In this document: positions 29,172 to 37,700 of the stretch, piece by piece
Position numbering within the stretch: the first letter of the stretch is position 1
Layout: every line of letters starts with the position of its first letter
DNA from: Simplicispira metamorpha
Lineage (GTDB): Bacteria > Pseudomonadota > Gammaproteobacteria > Burkholderiales > Burkholderiaceae_C
Assembly (NCBI RefSeq): GCF_004341365.1
Contig: NZ_SLXH01000015.1
Span: 28,234-92,233, forward strand
Reading direction: 5' to 3'
DNA length: 64,000 bases
Notes under the pieces: model-generated
Seen by the model: only the letters and a program-made list of their open reading frames with translations
Databases searched by the model: none
What the model was told of the DNA's origin: nothing
Translations under genes and position numbers: made by a program

Positions 29172-30536
29172 GGCAATCAGCCCACCGCGCCCAAGCCTAC
29201 GCCTGCCGCAGCGCAGCCAGATCCAGTAGCGGCGCACAACCAAAAGCTGGCAGCAGCCCAAGAATTGCAGAGCTGGCAACAAGCCCCGAGCACATCAGCC
29301 AGTCCAGCGGACAGCCAGGCGGCGAGAAAAAATTACCTCGAACTCCAGCAAAAGTCGGTTGATATGCAGCCGTCCTATTTCACGCAGGAGGGGCCAATGA
29401 CTGCGAAAAACCGCGCTGCTGTTGAATCTTCGGCATCCAATGCGCTCCAGTCCATGTACGCACCGCAAACTCCAGCGCCTGCCAGCACCACAGCCCAGTC
29501 TGCCCGGGAGCAAATGAACTCGCTGCCTGTGGGCGCAGGCGCTGGGCGCGGCGTGATCAACCCGGACAGCGTGAACCCGGCAGCGCCACCGCCCCAATCG
29601 CAGGCTGCGATGGCGATGCAGAGCATCGGCGACGTCAAGCGCGAGGGCAACAGCTACTCTGGCACCAACGTGTCTGGCGACATCACCATCAATGGCCAGG
29701 CGCCGCGCAACGGTGGACAGGTCAGCACTGAGAACATGGCTGCTGCTGATGCACTGGGCGCGCGTTCTGCGGCGCAAGCCATGATGCGCCTGCCATCCGA
29801 ACCAGGCGCTGTGCCACGGGGAGTCCAGGCCCCCACCGTGGCCCACAGTGGCAACAGCTGGTCAGCGCAGAACGCGCTGCGCAATGCCCAGGTGTCGGCC
29901 AGCTCCATCATGAACAACGGCGGTAGCTGGGACAAGCACAAGGGCGTGTCGCCTGAGCGGGCCTATGCCGCTGCCCTGGAGAACGCGGACTTTGCAGCGC
30001 GTGGTGCGCAGGCGGGCATGGAGCAAGCCGCAATGCGCGAGAACGCAGCCATCCAGCGCGAGGGTATGCAGCAGGCTGGCTCCACGGCCCGGGCGCAGAT
30101 GCAGGAGGTGGGGCAGAACAACCGCTTTGGCCAGACACAGGGCTTGGCGCGCGACAAACTCGCCATGGAGCAAGAAACGCAGGGCTTCAGCAACCGTGCA
30201 GCGGCGCAGTCAGAGCAGCTGCGAAATGTGTTGCTTGACCCGAAGGCCACGCCAGAGCAGCGCAAGGTGGCCCAGCGAAGCCTGGTTGCCCTGAGCGGCA
30301 AGACGGCGGCTGACCGCATGCAGACCGTGGCCTTGCCTGACACCACGACCGATACCGGGCAGGTGGTGCGAGGCGGCCAGGCGCTGGTGCGCACGCTGGA
30401 AGATGGGACGGTGGAGCAGGTGCCTATCGGCGGGCGGAAGCCATTGACGGAAACGCCGGAAACCTTGGCCATCCGGAACAATGCCAACATGTCCCGCGAA
30501 CAGAAAGCGGCTGCCTTGGCAAAGCTGGGCTATTGA
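28944..30536 (+). CDS. Phage protein of unknown function, mosaic paralogue 2
   Basis: A 530-residue protein, paralogue of the one at 26879-28369 and divergent from it. The N-terminal 76 residues and residues 182-405 are shared. Its own middle segment includes a probable helix (QAARKNYLELQQKSVDMQPS). Its own C-terminus (PEQRKVAQRSLVALSGKTAA, then TDTGQVVRGGQALVRTLEDG) ends KQ-rich with REQKAAALAKLGY. Both paralogues share a VEQVP-GGR stretch near the end, so the C-termini may be diverged versions of one domain. Function unknown; virion or ejection protein suspected from context. Confidence 0.85.
   Translation: MAIDDALSRGPRKNSFGDAAAAMSNPGVTQVQTAAPAAPQSAAARMAALPGAAPATPTAPSASVGTSAREQMSTLPGNQPTAPKPTPAAAQPDPVAAHNQKLAAAQELQSWQQAPSTSASPADSQAARKNYLELQQKSVDMQPSYFTQEGPMTAKNRAAVESSASNALQSMYAPQTPAPASTTAQSAREQMNSLPVGAGAGRGVINPDSVNPAAPPPQSQAAMAMQSIGDVKREGNSYSGTNVSGDITINGQAPRNGGQVSTENMAAADALGARSAAQAMMRLPSEPGAVPRGVQAPTVAHSGNSWSAQNALRNAQVSASSIMNNGGSWDKHKGVSPERAYAAALENADFAARGAQAGMEQAAMRENAAIQREGMQQAGSTARAQMQEVGQNNRFGQTQGLARDKLAMEQETQGFSNRAAAQSEQLRNVLLDPKATPEQRKVAQRSLVALSGKTAADRMQTVALPDTTTDTGQVVRGGQALVRTLEDGTVEQVPIGGRKPLTETPETLAIRNNANMSREQKAAALAKLGY
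29487..30158 (+). repeat. Inverted repeat arm 2, right
   Basis: Partner of 27158-27829. Confidence 0.85.
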
Positions 30537-30566
30537 TTTTTCATCGACCGCCAAGAAGGCGGCGCG

Positions 30567-30863
30567 TCAGGCGTTTGTCATGGGCTCCAACGAGAGCTTG
30601 AACCCCATGGCGTGGATGACCTTGAAAAGCGTATCGGAACTTGGCGCGCGCTCTCCAGAAAGGCTTTTGTAAAGGCTTTCACGAGAAAGACCGGTGTCGC
30701 GGGCCAGCTGTGTCATGCCGCGCGCGCGGGCAATATCGCCCAGCGCCCCGGCCAGCTCGGCGGGGCCGTTGTCTTCCAGGACTTGGCGGAGGTATTCAGC
30801 GATTTCCTCTTCGCTGTTGAGGTAGTTGGCCATGTCGAATGGCCGGGTCTTGATGTTGCTCAT
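30567..30863 (-). CDS. Orphan addiction-module antidote protein (HTH)
   Basis: A 98-residue protein starting MSNIKTRPFDMANYLNSEEE. The C-terminal helix-turn-helix (ARARGMTQLARDTGLSRESL, then YKSLSGERAPSSDTLFKVIH) is that of the putative addiction module antidote family, which normally neutralises a RelE/ParE-like toxin encoded directly upstream. Here the upstream 115 bases lead straight to the divergent relB gene, so the cognate toxin is missing. GGAG lies nine bases before the ATG. It may regulate its own promoter and the divergent relB promoter. Confidence 0.85.
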   Translation of the reverse strand: MSNIKTRPFDMANYLNSEEEIAEYLRQVLEDNGPAELAGALGDIARARGMTQLARDTGLSRESLYKSLSGERAPSSDTLFKVIHAMGFKLSLEPMTNA

Positions 30864-30978
30864 AGGTTGATCTCCTTGGCCATCGCCCGCAGCCTTGATG
30901 GTGCCCAGTTTGCCCCGCTTTGCACGACATTCCAACGCCCGATAAAATAGAACAAGAATTGACCATTGAAAGTATCAA

Positions 30979-31275
30979 ATGAGCATTGTTCGTACAACGG
31001 TTGACGATAAGTTGTTTCATAGTGCCAGCGACATTCTCTCCACACTGGGGCTGGACATGAACGGTGCGGTGCGCATGTTTTTGCAGGGCGTGGTGCTGCA
31101 CAACGGCATTCCCTTTGACCTTCGCCTGACGGCTGAGCAGGCTCAGGCCCTGCATGTGCGCAAGCAGACGAATCGCCAGGCGACCAAGGAAGCCCGCGAC
31201 ATTGCCAAGAACGGTGGCCCTGGTCATGCCAGCGTGCAGGCTATGCTGGCAGCCATGGACAAGGATGAAGCCTGA
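30979..31275 (+). CDS. RelB/DinJ family antitoxin
   Basis: A 98-residue antitoxin. The N-terminal ribbon-helix-helix (MSIVRTTVDDKLFHSASDIL, then STLGLDMNGAVRMFLQGVV) matches RelB/DinJ, including the conserved xGLDxxxAVRxFL. The acidic, Lys-rich C-terminus should wrap the toxin. Its stop overlaps the toxin ATG (TGATGG), as usual for such operons, and RHH proteins normally repress their own promoter. Confidence 0.92.
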   Translation: MSIVRTTVDDKLFHSASDILSTLGLDMNGAVRMFLQGVVLHNGIPFDLRLTAEQAQALHVRKQTNRQATKEARDIAKNGGPGHASVQAMLAAMDKDEA

Positions 31276-31610
31276 TGGCCGGCAAGAAAGGGCGCACGCT
31301 GCGCACCATTGCCTACACCAGGACTTTCAGGAAAGACTACTTGCGCATGGCGGCTGCGGGCCGCTATGACATGACCTTGGTGAACGAGGTGGGCGGCCTG
31401 CTCATCGCGCACACAGCGCAAGAGGTGCTTGCCCAGCGGTGGAGTGATCACGGCCTGACGGCGGACGATGAGTGGGACGCGGGCGACCGTGACATTCACC
31501 TGGGCGGTGACTTCCTGCTGATCTACCGCATTGACCCGCATCCTGATGACAAGGGCATGGAGATTGTTATCTTCAAGCGACTGGGCACGCACAGCGAGTT
31601 GTTCGGTTGA
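31275..31610 (+). CDS. YafQ/RelE-type mRNA interferase toxin
   Basis: A 111-residue toxin. YTRTFRKDYLRMAAAGRYDM, then WSDHGLTADDEWDAGDRDIH, LGGDFLLIYRIDP and the terminal FKRLGTHSELFG match YafQ. The equivalents of the catalytic His/Asp residues (DH, RDIH, GGD, GTHSE) are all present, so it is probably active. A slightly longer DDEWDAGD insert than in E. coli YafQ. Cleaves mRNA on the ribosome in the family's known members. It stabilises the element if functional. Confidence 0.92.
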   Translation: MAGKKGRTLRTIAYTRTFRKDYLRMAAAGRYDMTLVNEVGGLLIAHTAQEVLAQRWSDHGLTADDEWDAGDRDIHLGGDFLLIYRIDPHPDDKGMEIVIFKRLGTHSELFG

Positions 31611-31632
31611 ACTGCCAAGGCATCCGCCTTGT

Positions 31633-31660
31633 GTTCACTGCCGCATAGGCAGCTCATGAT
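31633..31660 (+). repeat. Solitary type I-F CRISPR-like repeat
   Basis: A single 28-base unit starting GTTCACTGCCGCATAGGCAG and ending CTCATGAT, matching the array repeat at 24 of 28 positions. The Cas6f stem CTGCC/GGCAG is perfect; differences are in the loop (GCATA against GAGTA in the array) and the 5'-handle region. There is no second repeat within spacer distance. It sits 22 bases after the toxin stop and directly before a phage motif copy. See findings for a possible RNA anti-CRISPR role. Confidence 0.85.
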
Positions 31661-31665
31661 TTCGT

Positions 31666-31690
31666 CCCCCCTGTAGGGTTCGACGCCCAG
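31666..31690 (+). promoter_or_regulatory. Phage intergenic motif, copy 3
   Basis: CCCCCCTGTAGGGTTCGACG then CCCAG, upstream of the giant polyvalent gene. A hairpin (CAGTG-GAAA-CACTG) lies between it and the ATG; its 3' arm runs into the GGGGGA ribosome site. Confidence 0.7.
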
Positions 31691-31714
31691 CCCCGCAGTG
31701 GAAACACTGGGGGA

Positions 31715-34700
31715 ATGAGCCAAATTGACGACTTCCTTGACGGCAATTCTTCTGCGCAACAGACGAAGAGCCAAATCGACAGCTTTCTGGATGCTGCTCC
31801 GGTAGCCCAAGGCGGCGCCATCTCCGACCTGGGCAAGTCCCTCAAGGTCGGTGCGCAAAAGCTGCCCGGCATGGTCACTGGCCTGGCTGACCTGCCCATT
31901 GCCCTGGCCACTGGCGCACGCCCATTCACTAAGGCCGCCGATGCGCTGGGCGAGGCCACGGGCTTTCAGCCGGGCAAGTGGGCTGGCGAAACGAAGTTCT
32001 CCCAGGGCTACGAAGACAGCAAAAAGGCGGTGGATGCTGCGTGGAAGGACGGGAGCGCGGCTGACATTGCGGGCGCCTATCTGAGCAATCCGGCCTACAC
32101 CGCCAACCAGGTGGCCGAGTCGCTGCCCTCGATGGTGGCGGGCGGCGTGGCCTCCAAAGCACTGCTGGGCGCAGGGCGCGTGGCTGGCGTGGCAGCCGAT
32201 GCTGCTGCGGGCACGGCGGCAAGAGCTGCAACGCCTGGTCTGGTGGCGCGCACGGTGGGCGAGAAGTGGGCCGCGCCTGTGGCCGCGGGCGTGGGCGAGG
32301 GCGCCGTGACGGCTGGCCAGCAGATGGACGGCTACCAGGGGGAAGACCAACAGAAGAACGCCTTGGCGGCGCTGGGCGCTGGCGTGGGCACCGCCGTCAT
32401 TGGCGTGGGTGCTGGTCGCTTGGCCAACAAGATGGGGCTGGAGACGGCAGAGACGGCCATGGCAAAGGTCGGCACGGGCGCCGGTGCCGATGTGCCGCTG
32501 TCGCTCAAGCAGCGCGTGCTGGGCGGCATGGTGTCTGAAGCGGTACTGCAAGAGCTGCCCCAGTCTGTGCAGGAGCAGATGTGGAGCAACTTTGCCGATG
32601 GCAAGCCGCTCATGGAGGGCGTGGCGCGCGCGGGTACGGAAGGCGCGCTGGCCGGGGGCGTGATGGGGGCCGGGGCGAATCTGCGCGGTGGGAGTTCCCA
32701 CGCCAAAGCCCGGCAGAACGCCGAGGCAGCAGCGGCAGACGCGCAGGCCAAAGCAGATGCCACGGTTCCGCAGTGGGACACCGAGCCTGGGGCCGCAGGC
32801 CCGAGCACCATGGGTGCCACCGGCACGGCATCAGCCGCCCATGCGCCGGGGGTGGCAGAGGCAAACTTCACGACTTCGCCGGGGGCGTCAGCGCCGCGCG
32901 AAGGTGGAATGGACTTCACACGCGAGGTGGACACGTCCAGCCTGAGCTTGGAAGACCCTGCGGAGGTGGAGCGCGCCCGTGCGGCCACCCTGGACTATGA
33001 GCCCGTTGATGCCACTCCACAGTGGGACACGGAACGCGGCGCAGCGCCAGGCGGCTCGCAGGGGCTGGAGATGGAGCCGAGGCAATTCGATACCGGCTCT
33101 TTGGCGATAGGTGATCCACCGGCCAAACGCCAGCTGGGCTACTCTCCCCTGGCGGGCACGCCTGCTGTTTTTCCTGATGGCTCTGTGGCGCTTGGCAGCG
33201 AGGCAGAGTTCACGCACCGCTACGCCCCCCAGCCCGTGCAGCGCCCCTCCGAGGCCATGGGCCTCGACCCCGCTGCCGGGCCGCTGTCCAGAATCGCTGT
33301 CCAGGCGGTGGACTCTGGCGCCTACATGCCACCCGCAGGCCCGGCCCCGGCGCTTGCCCCCGAGCCCGACCCCGTGGTGCTGCAAAACCGCGACCGCACC
33401 AGCGCGGCCAGCATTGCCCAGATGCAGGAGATTGCCGCCAACCCGGACTACCTGCGCGTGGGGCCGTCCCGCGACATGACCTCGGGCGCGCCGGTGGTGT
33501 TTGGCGAGTTGCCCCCCACGGCGTTGCTGGGCCGCCCGGAGACGGTGGTGGACGGCCATGGCCAGCGCATGGGCACGCAGTACGCGGTGGTGGACGCGCT
33601 CGACCTGATCGCCTCGAACAACGCCGACGGCACCACGGTGGCCGAGTACGCCACGGGCGCGCCGGGCAAGCTGCGCTCGGTGGCGGGCAATGGCCGCACG
33701 GCAGGCTTGCAGGCGGCCTACCAGATGGGCACGGCCCAGCGCTACCGCCAGGAGCTGGCGGGCGACGCCGCTGCCCTGGGCGTGGACGCGCAGGCCCTGG
33801 CCACCATGCAGCGCCCGGTGCTGGTGCGCGTGATGCAGGGCGCGGACGTGACGCGCGACATGGGCGACCGCACCAACATCACGGCCACGCAAAAGCTCTC
33901 GCCGCTGGAGCAGGCGGGCAACGATGCCCGGCGCCTGGACGTGGGCACGCTGGCCTTTGACGAGGGCGGCAACCCCACGCCCGACGCCATCAAGGGGTTC
34001 GTGAGCGCCATGCCGGTGGCCGAGCGCGGCGACATGCTCAACCCGGACGGCACACCCACGCGCCAGGCGGTGGACCGGCTGATGGCGGCGACGTTCAAAC
34101 AGGCCTACGAATCGGACGAGCTGGTGCAGCTGTATGCCCAGGCCACCGACCCGGATGCGCGCGCGGTGATGGCGGCGGCGGCGGATGCCTCGGGCGTGCT
34201 GGCCAACCTCAAGGGCGCGGGCGAGTTTGACGTGCGCGGCGCCGTGGCGGACGCGGCCAAGATGGCGGTGAACGCTGCGCGCCAGGGCCTCAAGCTGTCG
34301 GACGTGCTGCAAAACCAGGATCTGGACATGAGCCCCGAGGCCTACCCGGTGGCCGCGTACCTGGCGCAGCACATCCGCACGCCCAAGAAGATGGCCGAGG
34401 GCCTGCGCCGCTGGGGCCAGCTGGCCCTGGAGCAGGCGCGCATTGCCGACGAGAACACGCACCAGGGCAGCTTGCTGGGCCCGCGGCCCACGCTGAGCCG
34501 CCCAGAGATTTTTGCGCGCCTGGGCAGCGAGGCCAACCCGACCGGGCAGGGCATTGCACCCGCTGCCCCGGCGCCGCAGCCTGCGCCCGAGCAGGCTGCG
34601 CTGGTACCGCCCGCCCAGGCCGCACCCGCCGCCGCAGAGCGCCACCCGACCTGGCGCAAAAACGCCATCCAGGCGGGGCGCGTGGCGCGCGCGCTGGGGT

Positions 34701-37700
34701 TGGAGCCCAAGGGCAAACGGTTGGCCCAGATCGTGGCCGAGATTGACGCTGTAGATGCACAGCAAACTGGCGCGGCGCAAGACGGCGCAGACCTGTCTTC
34801 CGGCCCAATTGACCAGGAGTGGAGCGCCTTTGCGCCGGAGACCGGGACGCTGGGCATTGCCCGCGCACAGATGCCGCAGATCAAGGCCGAACACCGAGGC
34901 GCCCTGGTCAACTTCCTGAAGGCACGCGGCATCGACAGTGCTGCGGGCGAGGTTCCTGCCAACGATTTGAAGCCCACGCAAGCTGAGTTTGCGCCGGGCA
35001 AGGTCAAGAAAGCGCGCGAGTTTCAGGGCTCGGAGGGCTCGATTCTGGTGTCCTCAGATGGCCATGTTGTCGATGGGCACCACCAATGGCTGGCCAAGCG
35101 CGCTGCGGGCGAGCCGGTGAAGGTCATCCGTTTGAAAGCCCCGATTCGGGATGTGCTGGCCCAGGTTGCCGAGTTCCCCAGTGCGCGCATGGCTGAGGGT
35201 GCAGCGCGCGCCACGCCTGCGCAGGCAGCTACTGATTCAGGAGCGGATGCGCAGGGGGCGGGGGCGATGTTCAGCCGTGCAGTCCCAGGGTCGCAGGACT
35301 TCGTGCCTGCCCCCGATGGCGGCCTGGACTACGGCGAGATCACGCCCGAGATGGGCAAGGCCATGCGGCGCCAGGCGGGAGTAATCCGGTTGCAGCAGGG
35401 TGTGCAGAATGCCGATGGAACGGGGTGGGGACTGGCGCACATTGAGGCCAACCACGGTAACCAAATTCGCAATGCGGGGTTTGCGTCAGTTCAGGATTTT
35501 GTGGCCCACATTGCCAATGGCTTCAACGAGGTGTTACAGGCATCCAAGGGTGGGCAATTGCTGGTAGCAGTTTCTACCGGGCGACGCGATGTCATGTTCG
35601 TCCAATTGGAAGCCGCACAAGAAGGCGATTTCTACCGGGTGAACACGGCATTTCCGGTCAGCCGTAATTATTTGGAGAAGCAAGAGAGCAAGGGGGCAAA
35701 AATTCTCTGGAGCGGGAGCGAACCCCGCTCGGCTGCCACCGGACGGCAACCCCTGTATGCTGGCAGTCCTGATGCTGTGTCCGGTCAGGATGCCCCCATC
35801 GCTCAGGGAGAGAATTCTCTAAATGAACCGCTCTGGGAGCGCGCCGGGACCAGCGCGCCAACTGCCGATAAAAGCAGTTCCCCTTCTCCCTGGGGCCAAA
35901 GCGGCAGCGCCAGTGTAGCGCTGAAGGACGATTCTGCCAACTATGCCCGTGCTGATGCGCCCATGTCCCCCGACCTCGCGCGCGCCATCCTGGCGCTGGG
36001 CAGTCCGCCCAAGCAGGCCACCAAGGAATCGGTGCGCGCTGCGGTGCGCGAGCTGGTCAACGGCCTGGGGCTGCTGCCTAACCGGCTGGGGCGCATCGTG
36101 GTGGCCACATCGGCTGAGATCAAGCAGGACTGGGAGCCGCTGATTGGGCCCACCGGCATGGAGGCGTCGGGAGACGCTGGCCGTGCCCAGGGCTTCTACG
36201 ACCCCAAGAGCAAGACCGTGTTCTTGATTGCCGACAACATCCGCCAGGGCGATGAGCTGGGCGTGGTGGCGCACGAGCTGATGCACAAGCACGGCCCGGC
36301 GGTGCTGGGCGAGGAGGGCTGGAACCGGCTGCACGGCGCCCTGGGCGGCTGGGCCAAGGCCAAGGTGGGCAGCATGGAGCGCATCGTGTACGACGAGGCT
36401 GTGCGCCGCGTTCGGGCGTCGGGCCCTGAGCTTTCCACCCAAGAGCTGTTCCCCTACGCTGTGCAGGTAGCGCTGGAGATGGGCGTGAGGCCGAACGCCG
36501 TGGCGCCGCAGGGCACGGTGGAGCGCTGGCTGGGCCAGGTGCGCGCTGCACTGCGCCAGGTGTGGGACAAGATCACGCGCAAGCCTGAGCTGTTCAAGAG
36601 CCAGGACTTGGTGAATCTGGCGTTTGGCATTGCGCAGCGGGAGAACCTGGCCACAGGGACAAGCCTCGATGCGCTGGGGGCGAGCGTGCTAGACGTTGAG
36701 GGGCCTTCGTTCAGCCGCAGTGCGATGAAATCTGTCGAGGCCAATGTGGCCCGTGGCCGTCAGGCGCTGGCCAAGGCGTTGACAGAACGCACATCGGTGA
36801 ACCGCGCCATGTTCCGCAATGGGCTGGGCTGGGTGGATTTTGTGTGGGGCGACGAGGGCAGGATCAAGCCGAGCGGCAAGACCAAGGGGGCCATGGGATT
36901 GAGTCATATCCTTGAGGCCCGTCAGCGCAAGGACGGCATGAGCGAGCAGGAGGCCATTGATGCGCTGTCGCAGATGGTGAACACGATCGCTTCTGGCCGG
37001 GAACTTGAGCGCAGCGCATATGCCAACACCGTAGCGTTAAAACTGGAGCGTGATGGCTACCGCGTTGGCCTGGTCAAACGCCCAGGCAGCAATGCCTGGG
37101 TGGTGACGGCATTTGAGTTGAACCAGATGCAAGGGCGGCCGGATATTGACGCACGCCCATCTACGCAGTCCAAATCTACACTTCCCCGAGATGGACTGGG
37201 AGCTGGCTCAATGGCCTCCGGTGGCACAGTTCCATCGCTGGATCGGCCTACGCGCCAGGACTCTACAGAGAGAGGCGGCCCAGCGGGTGCGGGGGGCGTT
37301 GGCAGTCTAGCAGCCATCCCATCTGCTGACAACATTCAGTTCAGCCGCGCCGCGCCCACGGCCATCGAAAGCTCCATGGGCGCCATGACGCCAGAGCAGG
37401 AGGCGGCCTACAAGAGGGTGGCTGGCGTGCAGAAGGTGCCCACGCTCAAGGAGCGCATGGCTGCCATGAAGGCAAACCTTGGGCTCAAGCTGCGCCAGGG
37501 GCTGGTGGATCAGTTTGCCGCCATCAAGCAGCTTGACCAGAATGCCTACATGCAGGCGCGTATGTCCCAGGGCACGGACGGTACGCTGGAGGCGATGCTG
37601 CTGTACGGCAAGCCCTTCATGCGCGACGGTGCGCCCGATGTGGACATCAAGGATGGCGGCTTTGCCAAGGTGTTGGCCAGCCTCAAGGGCGAGCAAGACC

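Noticed and set aside
32888..34981. 697-codon minus-strand frame inside the giant phage gene
   Set aside because: Shadow frame of the 2713-residue gene; Arg/His-rich with no recognisable motif. The same applies to 37307-39136.
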